From positions 62,001 through 126,000 of the forward strand of contig NZ_JAHCAP010000003.1 in assembly GCF_019634815.1 (NCBI RefSeq): DNA of 64,000 nt, in the 5' to 3' direction. The DNA comes from Dokdonella sp. Lineage in GTDB: Bacteria > Pseudomonadota > Gammaproteobacteria > Xanthomonadales > Rhodanobacteraceae. Position numbers and translations under genes: made by a program. Positions 22,201 to 29,990 of this stretch are shown piece by piece (within the stretch, counting starts at the first letter, position 1; each line of letters starts with the position of its first letter). The notes below the pieces were generated by a model. It was not told the origin of the DNA. It saw only the letters and a program-made list of their open reading frames with translations, and made no database searches.

Positions 22201-23862
22201 TCATGCGCACGCCTTCTGCCACAGTTGGCGGATGGCGATCTGCATGTCGTGCGCTTGCGAGTCTGCATCGCACAGACGTTCGAGCACGGCCGCACGCAGC
22301 GCAACGCGCTGCGTGCGCAGCGACGGGACTTGCACCGCCAAGGCCAGGGCGCGCGATACGTAGTCGTCGATCGACGTTGCGATCCATTCCGTGCGACCGA
22401 GTCGTTGCAGCAAGCTTGCGCTCTGCCGACTGACCAGGGTTTCGCCTTCCAGAGTGACCACGGGGCACCCCATCCACAAGGCATCGCACGTGGTGGTGCA
22501 GCCAGAGAACGGAAACGGGTCGAGTACGATGTCGACCTTTGCGTAGGCGGTGAGCAGGTCGCGGTAAGGGACGCTTGCGTGCAGACGCAGACGCTGCGCT
22601 TCAACCCCGTGTTTGGCAAAGCGCTCTTGCAGATGTGTTTGCGTGGCCGGATCTTCGAGCATGCGTGCGCGCAGTTCCAGTTGTGCGCCAGGTGCTCCAA
22701 GCAGGATGCGCGACCAGGCGGCCACAACCGTGTCGTTGAGTTTGGCAAGGCGATTGAATGAGGCAAACACGAGAGGAGCCGCGCCGTCGTGGTCGGGCGC
22801 GGGCGCCGTTGCCAGCGGGCTGTAGCAGAAGCGGCCTGCCGGCAGGTGCAGCAAATTTTCGGTATAGGCCTGACTGCTGTCGGCTGGCGTCAGCCACGGG
22901 TCGCTGAACCAGGCATCAAGGTTGGGCGCGGCGGTGGTATTGAACCAGTCGAGCCAGCTGATCTGCAGCGGGGCCACGCGCTGCGCGATCACCTCCAGGC
23001 GGTTGGCCGTGGCGTGGCCGGCGAGATCGAACAGCACATCCAACTCGAGTTCACGCAAAGCAGAGAGCAGGGCCTCGTCATCCAGATGCGGCAGCAGGAC
23101 ACAGCGATCGGCGAGTTTGGCAAGGCGATGGCCGACTTCGTCGTTGAGCGGCTGCAAGGCAAGCAGCAGATGCTCGTATCCGGTGCGGTCGAAGGCACGC
23201 AATGGCGCTTCGAGAAAGCGCGCAACCGGGCCTTCGCTGAGTCGTGGCGAGAGCCAGCCGATGCGAAGGCGCCGCTGTGGGTCCTGCGCATGGCGCGCGT
23301 ACGGCGGCCCAAAGCGGCGCAGATGGCGCGCGCCGAAGTCGTTCAGGGCGGCGAACAGGCTGTCGTTGCTCTGCGTCGGATCGTAGTGCATCACCACGAG
23401 ATGCCGAGCGGCAGTCTCACGATTGCCCGGAACCAATTCGCGCAGGCTTGCCAGGCCCGTTTCGACATCACCGCGCTCGATCAGCGCGAGAGCACGCACC
23501 TCGCGCGTGGCGCGATCTTCAGGCCATCGTGCGAGAACGGCTTCGCAGCAGTCCAGGGCCGCGCTTGAATGGCCCAATGTCTGCAAGACAGCGGCCAGCG
23601 CGGCGCGTGGCGCCGGATCTTGCGGGAATCGGGCCACAACCGCCTGCAGCCAGCGCGCGCGCAGGCGCGGCCAAGGGGCAAACTCCATGTCGATCCGATC
23701 CGCCGCGCCGGGCAGCGCGAGGCTGGCCTCGGCGGTCGCCATCGCCAGCGCACGCTCGCCCTCACCGCTGCGCAGCAGATTGCGGACTACCGTGACGCGC
23801 GCCCGCGTCTGCGCCGATGCTGGAGGCACGCGGCCATCTCCATCCGCGCGCCCGCTACTCAC
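22201..23862 (-). CDS. TPR-containing GT41 (O-GlcNAc transferase-like) protein
   Basis: Resembles the C-terminal catalytic region of O-GlcNAc/SPINDLY-type transferases, which move a sugar from a nucleotide-sugar to Ser/Thr of proteins. 553 aa. Degenerate TPR helices occupy about residues 25-145. The GT41 N-lobe opens at LRIGWLSPRLSEG (199-211). DLAGHATANRLE (279-290), NRLAKLND with Lys374 (equivalent of the UDP-contacting Lys842 of human OGT) and PFSGCTTTCDALWMGCPVVT (about 451-470) are conserved. The position of the human catalytic-base candidate His498 is Gly211 here, and the usual GYPGTTG segment reads DWFNTTA. The GTG start overlaps the ABC gene's stop (GTGA), so the two are translationally coupled. 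Fold confident; activity and substrate unknown. Confidence 0.78.
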   Translation of the reverse strand: MSSGRADGDGRVPPASAQTRARVTVVRNLLRSGEGERALAMATAEASLALPGAADRIDMEFAPWPRLRARWLQAVVARFPQDPAPRAALAAVLQTLGHSSAALDCCEAVLARWPEDRATREVRALALIERGDVETGLASLRELVPGNRETAARHLVVMHYDPTQSNDSLFAALNDFGARHLRRFGPPYARHAQDPQRRLRIGWLSPRLSEGPVARFLEAPLRAFDRTGYEHLLLALQPLNDEVGHRLAKLADRCVLLPHLDDEALLSALRELELDVLFDLAGHATANRLEVIAQRVAPLQISWLDWFNTTAAPNLDAWFSDPWLTPADSSQAYTENLLHLPAGRFCYSPLATAPAPDHDGAAPLVFASFNRLAKLNDTVVAAWSRILLGAPGAQLELRARMLEDPATQTHLQERFAKHGVEAQRLRLHASVPYRDLLTAYAKVDIVLDPFPFSGCTTTCDALWMGCPVVTLEGETLVSRQSASLLQRLGRTEWIATSIDDYVSRALALAVQVPSLRTQRVALRAAVLERLCDADSQAHDMQIAIRQLWQKACA

Positions 23863-25625
23863 GTGGCGAACTGCAACTGCGCGAGCTGGGCGTAGAGCCC
23901 ACCGGCGGCGACGAGCTCCGGGTGCGTGCCTTGGGCGATGATGCGGCCTGCATCCATCACGATGATGCGGTCGGCGCGCTGCACCGTGGCCAGTCGATGG
24001 GCGATCACCAAGGTGGTGCGACCGCTCTTGAGCCGCTCCAGTGCGTGCTGGATCAAATGTTCGGATTGGGCGTCGAGGCTGGAAGTCGCTTCATCGAGCA
24101 ACAACACCGGGGCATCGCGCAGCAACGCGCGCGCGATCGCAATGCGTTGCTGCTGGCCGCCGGACAGGCGCACGCCACGTTCCCCCAGATAGCTGTCATA
24201 GCCTTCGGGCAGGGCACCGAGGAAGCTGTCGGCTTCGGCCGCGCGTGCTGCCGCGATCACGTCCCCGCGACTTGCGTTGGTGCGACCGAAAGCGATGTTG
24301 TCGGCGGCGCTGGCGCCAAACAACACGGGATCCTGCGGCACCAAGGCAAAGCTGCCGCGCAGCTCGGGCAGGGCGAGTGCACGCAGATCCACGCCATCGA
24401 GCGTGATGCGTCCATGCGCCGGATCGTGGAAACGCAGCAGCAACTGGAATACCGTGGTCTTGCCCGCGCCCGAGGGGCCGACCAGGGCAATGGTCTCGCC
24501 GGGCTGCACGTCGAGCGTGAAATCGGCGAGCGCGCTGCGCTCGGGGCGTGAGGGATAGCGGAACTCGACGTTCTCGAAGCGCAGCGCTCCACGCAGCGGG
24601 TGGGGCGCCGGTTCCGGCTGGCTTGGCGAGGCAATGGTGGCTTGTGTATCCAGTAGTTCGGTGGTGCGTCCGAGCGCGCCAGCGGCACGCAGCAATTGAC
24701 CCCAGACTTCGCTGAGCGTGCCGACCGAGCCGGCCGCGAGCACGGCGTAGAGCACGAACTGGCTGAGCACGCCCGGCGCCATCGTGCCCGCCATCACCGC
24801 CTTGGCGCCCGCCCACAGCACCAGGGTGATCGCGCCGAATACCAGCAGGATCACCAGCGCAGTGAGCGTGCCGGTGGTGGCGATGCGCAGGCGTGCGGTC
24901 GCCAGTGCGCGCATCACGGCGTCGGAATAGCGCCTGGATTCCTGCGGTTCGCGCGTGTAAGCCTGCACCGTGTGCATCGCGTTGATCGATTCGCCGGCAA
25001 TCGCCGAGGCATCGGCGATGCGATCCTGGCTTTGTCGCGACAATCGTGAGACGCGCCGCCCGAACACGATGATCGGCAAAACCACCGCCGGAATGACCAA
25101 CAGGGTGATTCCGGCCAGGCGCGGACTGGTCAGCACCATCGCGGTGATGCCGCCCACCATCGTCACCACGCTGCGCAGCGCGAGCGAGAGCGTCGAGCCG
25201 ACCACGGTCTGCACCAGTTCCGTGTCGGCGGCCAGACGCGACACCAGTTCACCGGTGCGTGTGCTTTCGTAGAAGGTCTGGTCGAGGGTGAGCAAGTGGT
25301 CGAACAGGCGCTTGCGCAGATCGGCTGCAATCCGTTCGCCGAGCAGGGTGACGAAAAAGAAGCGCGCCGCGGTGGCGACCGCGAGTACGGCGGCGACGCC
25401 GAACAAGCCCAGAAAGCTCGCGTTGATCGCTTCCGCATTGGCCTTGACGAAGCCGTTGTCGATCATCACGCGTACCGCTTGCGGCAGTACCAGGGTCGCA
25501 GTCGACGACAGGGCGAGGAAACCGAGCCAACCGGCGATGAGTCCACGATACGGCCGCAGCAGCGGCAACAGGCGCGTGAGGAGGCGCAGTTTGCGCGGGG
25601 AGCGGGAGTCGTCGGTCGTCATCAA
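23859..25625 (-). CDS. ABC transporter half-molecule (MsbA/ABCB-type: membrane domain plus ATPase)
   Basis: Exporter-type half-transporter, expected to act as a homodimer in the inner membrane. 588 aa. Six membrane helices span about residues 25-300. The nucleotide-binding domain carries Walker A GPSGAGKT, Q-loop VPQDPVLFGAS, signature LSGGQQQR, Walker B VLLLDEATSSLD and H-loop IAHRLATV, all intact. Close relatives are annotated MsbA-like lipid or multidrug exporters, but no substrate-specific feature is visible. It lies downstream of the YigZ-like gene (53-base gap) and overlaps the GT41-like gene. Confidence 0.85.
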   Translation of the reverse strand: MMTTDDSRSPRKLRLLTRLLPLLRPYRGLIAGWLGFLALSSTATLVLPQAVRVMIDNGFVKANAEAINASFLGLFGVAAVLAVATAARFFFVTLLGERIAADLRKRLFDHLLTLDQTFYESTRTGELVSRLAADTELVQTVVGSTLSLALRSVVTMVGGITAMVLTSPRLAGITLLVIPAVVLPIIVFGRRVSRLSRQSQDRIADASAIAGESINAMHTVQAYTREPQESRRYSDAVMRALATARLRIATTGTLTALVILLVFGAITLVLWAGAKAVMAGTMAPGVLSQFVLYAVLAAGSVGTLSEVWGQLLRAAGALGRTTELLDTQATIASPSQPEPAPHPLRGALRFENVEFRYPSRPERSALADFTLDVQPGETIALVGPSGAGKTTVFQLLLRFHDPAHGRITLDGVDLRALALPELRGSFALVPQDPVLFGASAADNIAFGRTNASRGDVIAAARAAEADSFLGALPEGYDSYLGERGVRLSGGQQQRIAIARALLRDAPVLLLDEATSSLDAQSEHLIQHALERLKSGRTTLVIAHRLATVQRADRIIVMDAGRIIAQGTHPELVAAGGLYAQLAQLQFAT

Positions 25626-25678
25626 TGCGGATTTGAGGCAGGACAGTGCAGGGTAGCGCCTTGCGCGCTGCGATCAAG

Positions 25679-26290
25679 TCAGCGCCAAGGCAGCTCGATC
25701 GGCGTTGGCCTGATGTCGGCACGTCCCCGACTGGCTTCGCGCACGAAATGGGTAAAGGCTTCGATCTTGGTCTGGGGCAGCTCGAAATCAAGGCTCAGGC
25801 CCTGCGCGGTATGGGCCTCGGCGAGCTTGCGTGCACCGAACTCGCGCAGGCGCGCGTGCAGCAGGGGCGCGAGCGCGAAATCGCATTCGACACGCAGGCG
25901 TGTCTGGGCAAGCCGCATGATGCGTGGTGCAAGACGCAGACATTCAGCGGCGCATCCGCCATAGGCGCGGGCGAGACCGCCGACACCGAGTTTGATGCCG
26001 CCAAACCAGCGCGTGACCACCACCACCACATGGTCGAGACCCTGGCTATCAATCGCCTGCAGGATCGGCCGTCCGGCGCTGCCGCCGGGCTCGCCATCAT
26101 CGTTGAAGCGATACTGGTCGCCGTATCGGTAGGCCCAGCAGTTGTGGCTTGCATCGCGTGCGCTCACCGCACCGATGAAGGCGAGTGCGGCTTCGGCGTC
26201 TTCGATTGGTGCGGCCTGCACAAGAAACCGGCTCTTGCGGATCTCCTGCTGCAATCGCGCCGGGCCTTGCAGGGTCTGCGTGTCAGCCAT
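25679..26290 (-). CDS. YigZ/IMPACT family protein
   Basis: 203 aa, UPF0029/IMPACT family with a ribosomal S5-like N-domain and a ferredoxin-like C-domain; the bacterial role is not established, although the eukaryotic relative acts on Gcn2. Seen: KSRFLVQAAPIEDAEAALAFI, the conserved ASHNCWAYRYG, FNDDGEPGGSAGRPIL, and VVVVVTRWFGGIKLGVGGL followed by AYGGCAAECL. It starts 30 bases after the putative anti-sigma factor stop and so may be in the same transcript. Confidence 0.9.
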   Translation of the reverse strand: MADTQTLQGPARLQQEIRKSRFLVQAAPIEDAEAALAFIGAVSARDASHNCWAYRYGDQYRFNDDGEPGGSAGRPILQAIDSQGLDHVVVVVTRWFGGIKLGVGGLARAYGGCAAECLRLAPRIMRLAQTRLRVECDFALAPLLHARLREFGARKLAEAHTAQGLSLDFELPQTKIEAFTHFVREASRGRADIRPTPIELPWR

Positions 26291-26320
26291 GCCGTGACAC
26301 GGAATCAGGTACAGGCGTGC

Positions 26321-27196
26321 TCATTGCAGGGATTTGAGATCGTCGGGCAATTCGACGTCGGGATGCATGCGGCGCAAGAGGTTGAGGCTTTCGCGTGCCT
26401 GCACGTCGCGCCCCTGTTCAAGCAACCACTGGATGCGGCGGATCCAGGCATCGGGTGCGAGCTTGCTGTCGTTGCGTATCTCGGCCGAGCGCTTGAGGCT
26501 TTCCGGCGTGGTCGCCGCGGAATCCCGCCGGGTGGCCTGCGCATCAATGGTGTCAGCCGATTCGCTGCTGCGGATGTCCTGGCGAACAGCGCCGCCCGAC
26601 TCGGTCTTCATCGCTGCGGCGGCAGGAGCGGCCTGCGCCGTGGGTGCGGGTGCAGGTGCAGTGGCCGGCGGTGGGGGCGGTGCTGCAGGCGCAGGTGGCG
26701 GAACCGGCGCCGCTTGCGAGCGGGCATCCTTGGCGCGCGCACGCACCGTGTTCGTCTTGGTGACGGCTGGCGCGAGCTCGCGTGCCGGCTCGGCGGGCGC
26801 TGCTGCTGCGGCCGATGTGGCCGCAGAGTCTGTCGCTTCGTGCTCGCTGCGCGCGGGAGCGCTCTCGAACGGATGCACGGGTACATAGACACGCTGTTGC
26901 GCGGCAGGCGGTGCGGTCTTGAACGCGGAAGGCTCGGGCTGATGCAATGCGTCTTGTCCGACGTGCCAGGCCACGCCCGCGGCGAGCACGATGCCGGCAG
27001 CCGAGGAAAGGCCAACCAACCAGCGATGTCGGCGTGGTGCATGACCACGCGCCGCGCGCGCGGCCTCACCGAGCACGTTGCGATCGAGCCGACGCGGCGG
27101 CTCCACGCGCGAGAGCTTGCGATACAGCGCCGCCGTCTCGCCGCCATCGCCATCGAGCAGGCGCTGCAGTTCGCGGTCGTCGTCGGGCAGGCTCAT
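26321..27196 (-). CDS. Putative anti-sigma factor (single-pass membrane protein)
   Basis: 291 aa. A cytoplasmic N-terminus of about 57 residues (LDGDGGETAALYRKLSRVEP) is followed by a membrane segment at about 58-78 (HRWLVGLSSAAGIVLAAGVA). A long Ala/Pro-rich periplasmic linker (about 85-200) leads to a conserved-looking C-terminal helical motif, DAWIRRIQWLLEQGRDVQAR, with RRMHPDVELPDDL. The ATG overlaps the stop of the ECF sigma gene (ATGA), the usual sigma/anti-sigma arrangement. No HxxxCxxC zinc motif is present, so the assignment rests on context and topology. Confidence 0.7.
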   Translation of the reverse strand: MSLPDDDRELQRLLDGDGGETAALYRKLSRVEPPRRLDRNVLGEAARAARGHAPRRHRWLVGLSSAAGIVLAAGVAWHVGQDALHQPEPSAFKTAPPAAQQRVYVPVHPFESAPARSEHEATDSAATSAAAAAPAEPARELAPAVTKTNTVRARAKDARSQAAPVPPPAPAAPPPPPATAPAPAPTAQAAPAAAAMKTESGGAVRQDIRSSESADTIDAQATRRDSAATTPESLKRSAEIRNDSKLAPDAWIRRIQWLLEQGRDVQARESLNLLRRMHPDVELPDDLKSLQ

Positions 27197-27750
27197 GACT
27201 GCATCCTCGCGCGGATGCGCGCAAGCGCGTAGCGCAGGCGCGACTTCACGGTCTCGCGCCCGACATGGGTGATCTCGCCGATTTCTTCAAGGCCCATGCC
27301 GTTCTCGACGCGCAACAGAAACGTGGTGCGCTGTTCGTCGGGCATTTCCTCGAGCACCAGCTGCAGGCGGCGGCGCTGCTCGAATTCGCTGAGCATGCGC
27401 TCGGGTTGTTCGGCTTCGGGCGCATCGAGATTGCGCATGATCGTTTCGGTTTCTTCCACCGAAGCCTGCGGACGCTGGCGCCGGAAGCGGTCGATCACGA
27501 GGTTGTGGGCAATCTGCAACAGCCAGGTGCTGAACTTTGCCTCGGGGCGATAGCGCTCGCGCGCGCTGATCACGCGGCTCCAGGTTTCCTGGAACAGTTC
27601 ATCGGCGTCGGCGCGGTGACGCAGGCTGCGCAGCAGGAAGCGATACAGCCCGCCGCGGTGCCGGCGATAGAGGGTTTCGAAGGCGAGCATGTCGCCTCCG
27701 CCATACGCGAGCATCAGATCCTCGTCGGTCGGTTCTTCCGGCGCCATCAT
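27193..27750 (-). CDS. ECF-family RNA polymerase sigma factor
   Basis: 185 aa. Region 2 spans about residues 20-95 (MLAFETLYRRHRGGLYRFL, ADELFQETWSRV, FSTWLLQIAHNLVIDRFRR) and region 4 about 130-180 (LVLEEMPDEQRTTFLLRVEN, GLEEIGEITHVGRETVKSRL). Two adjacent ATGs (27750, 27747) without a clear ribosome binding site leave the start uncertain by one codon. It is the first gene of a minus-strand run: sigma, anti-sigma, YigZ-like, ABC transporter, GT41-like. Target promoters cannot be read from the window. Confidence 0.92.
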   Translation of the reverse strand: MMAPEEPTDEDLMLAYGGGDMLAFETLYRRHRGGLYRFLLRSLRHRADADELFQETWSRVISARERYRPEAKFSTWLLQIAHNLVIDRFRRQRPQASVEETETIMRNLDAPEAEQPERMLSEFEQRRRLQLVLEEMPDEQRTTFLLRVENGMGLEEIGEITHVGRETVKSRLRYALARIRARMQS

Positions 27751-27894
27751 GCGAGGTTAAGGCATCGGGAGGGTTTCTCGCCATCGCCGGATCGACCTGC
27801 TCAAACGCATGGGCCGCGGTCGCGGGGTCAATTCGCGGATCGCGGCTGTGGCTGCGTTCAGGGCAGCTGGGCGCGCGTGTCTGGGCGCTTGCCT

Positions 27895-29397
27895 TCAGTG
27901 TGCGGCATAGACGCGCATGGCGTCGTTGCGCAAATGCTCCTGACTGTCGGGGCGACTGTAGAACATGTGGCCGCCCGCGTATGACTTGACCTGCACGCGC
28001 TGCGGATCGCCCATCACCGGCATCTGGTCGACGATCAGCACCGAAGCCATGAACGGGCAGGACAGGTCGGCCCAGCCGTGGACGATCAGCACCTGCAGTT
28101 TGGAGTCGATCGCCACCGCTTGGCGCAAGGCATCGACCGAACCCTTGTCCGACTCCTTGCTGTCGCGGTCCCAGGCGCGATTCACCTCGTAGCTGAGCGC
28201 GTTGTAGCGGCCATCGAACTTCCAGCCAACCGTGCGCGTGATGAAATCGACCATCGCCGTGGTGGTCGGCGCGATGATGCCGTCAAGGATCGGATCATTG
28301 GTGCGCTGGCGCGGCGAGAACGGAAACGGATCCCAGGCGGTGACGTTGGAGTCGTAGCGGCTGCCGAGCTTGCCTTCCTTGCGGAACACCTCGCGCAGGA
28401 AAGCCTGGGTTTCCAGCCGGCCACCCGAGCGGCGCACGAATTCAGGATCCAGGCCGCTGAGTTCGGTCACGCGATTGACGATGCGCTCGAGCGCCTGCGG
28501 ATCGGAGCGACCCTTGAGCAGGTCGGTGACATAGTCGGTGCGCGTGTAGTCGACGATCTGCTTCATCGCTGCATCGCTGAGTTTGCCGTGGCGTTCGAGA
28601 TTGGCCGCGGCGATGCTCGGCAGAGTCAGCATCCACGGCAGTGGCGAGAGGTCGCCGTTGTCGCTCGCTTCCGGATCCAGATACGGCGATACCAGCACCA
28701 ATCCGTTCATGGCGATGCCCAGCCGCGTCTGCAGGTAATGAGTGATGCGCGGGCCGCGGAAGCCGCCATAGCTCTCGCCGACCAGATACTTGCGCGATTC
28801 CAGGCGTTCGTTCTTGACCAGCCAGTCGTAAATGATGCGCGAGAGATATTCGATGTCGGCCTGGGTCGAGTAGAACTTCTTCTTGGCCACATCTTCATCG
28901 ACCAGGGCGCGGCTGAAGCCGGTGCCGACCGGATCGATGAACACGAGGTCGGTGAAGTCGAGCCAACTGCCCGGATTGTCGATCGGCGTGGCCGGATCGG
29001 ACGGACTGTTGCCTTCGGCACCGAACTGCACGCGCTTGGGACCCAGTGCCCCCAGGTTGAGATAGACCGACGAAGCGCCCGGCCCGCCATTGAGCGCGAA
29101 AGTCACCGGCCGATCCTTGCCGGGCACGGTGTAGGCGAAGAACATCACCTCGGCGATTTTCTTGCCTTTGTCATCGAGTACCGGAAGCGAGCCCACGGTT
29201 GCGTTGTAGTCGATCTTGCGTCCGGCAATCGTCGTCGACTGCTTGATGGTCTTGTCGGCCGGGAACGGGGGCAGCTTGAACTCGGCTTCCTTGCCCTCCG
29301 CCCCGGGCTTGCCTTCGGCCGCAAATGTCGCGACGGGCACGGCGAAGGCAATGGCGACACACGCGCAGGCAAGCGCGGCAAGGCGGAGGATGGACAT
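27895..29397 (-). CDS. Secreted S10 family serine carboxypeptidase
   Basis: Removes C-terminal residues from peptides; exported. 500 aa from the ATG at 29397, preceded by GGAG. Signal peptide about 1-27 (LRLAALACACVAIAFAVPVA, cleavage near FAA-EG). The alpha/beta-hydrolase core has the oxyanion segment LNGGPGASS (102-110), catalytic Ser209 in GESYGG, the Asp region in HGWADLSCPF and catalytic His in GGHMFY. A longer open frame upstream of 29397 has no signal sequence or homology and overlaps a gap. It may be involved in peptide scavenging with the nearby S51 and M61 enzymes. Confidence 0.9.
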   Translation of the reverse strand: MSILRLAALACACVAIAFAVPVATFAAEGKPGAEGKEAEFKLPPFPADKTIKQSTTIAGRKIDYNATVGSLPVLDDKGKKIAEVMFFAYTVPGKDRPVTFALNGGPGASSVYLNLGALGPKRVQFGAEGNSPSDPATPIDNPGSWLDFTDLVFIDPVGTGFSRALVDEDVAKKKFYSTQADIEYLSRIIYDWLVKNERLESRKYLVGESYGGFRGPRITHYLQTRLGIAMNGLVLVSPYLDPEASDNGDLSPLPWMLTLPSIAAANLERHGKLSDAAMKQIVDYTRTDYVTDLLKGRSDPQALERIVNRVTELSGLDPEFVRRSGGRLETQAFLREVFRKEGKLGSRYDSNVTAWDPFPFSPRQRTNDPILDGIIAPTTTAMVDFITRTVGWKFDGRYNALSYEVNRAWDRDSKESDKGSVDALRQAVAIDSKLQVLIVHGWADLSCPFMASVLIVDQMPVMGDPQRVQVKSYAGGHMFYSRPDSQEHLRNDAMRVYAAH

Positions 29398-29747
29398 CGA
29401 CGAATCTCCAGGGGATTTGGCGCCAGCCAGCCTAGCGCGCCAACGCCGTCGGGCGATGTGCCAAAAGCCCCGGAATGGCCGGCCGTTGCGCGGGCGAGCG
29501 AATCCCTGCCGTCGCGCCCCGACTTCGGAAGCTGCGGCAGGCGACGGGACTCCGGCGTCGCAAGGAGGCCGGGATGGGGTGTGAGGGCCTGTGCAATCAA
29601 GCGCGTCGGCACGCAACCTGGGTTTGGCGAGCGCCGCAGGCATCATCGCGCTGCAGGTCTTCTTTCAAGCCATGCGGAACGCGGCTTTGCAGGGCACATC
29701 CTGGATCGCCAAGCACCCAATGCATGGGCGCGTCCGCCAAAAACACG
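29398..29747. other. Gap between S10 peptidase and tRNA-Leu terminator
   Basis: About 350 bases, presumably holding the S10 peptidase promoter (minus strand). Open frames across it have no recognisable protein features. I see no RNA gene or repeat in it. Confidence 0.45.
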
Positions 29748-29772
29748 AAAACCCGCAGGGCGTGCGGGTTTT
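29748..29772 (-). terminator. Terminator of tRNA-Leu(CAG), symmetric
   Basis: AAAACCCGCA-GGGCG-TGCGGGTTTT: a 10-bp perfect stem flanked by A and T tracts, 43 bases downstream of the tRNA on the minus strand. The T-rich extension (TTTTCGTGTTTTT on minus) favours the minus direction. Confidence 0.85.
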
Positions 29773-29815
29773 GCGCGGTCTCCGGAAACTGGCCGGATTC
29801 CCTGAAAAGCCATGT

Positions 29816-29900
<85 letters not shown>

Positions 29901-29990
29901 CAAACCCGGCCGCATGCGACCGGGGCGCGAACCATACTGGCCGCGCCTGCGCCTGTCAACGCGCGCAGGGCATGGCCGGAACCGCATTTC

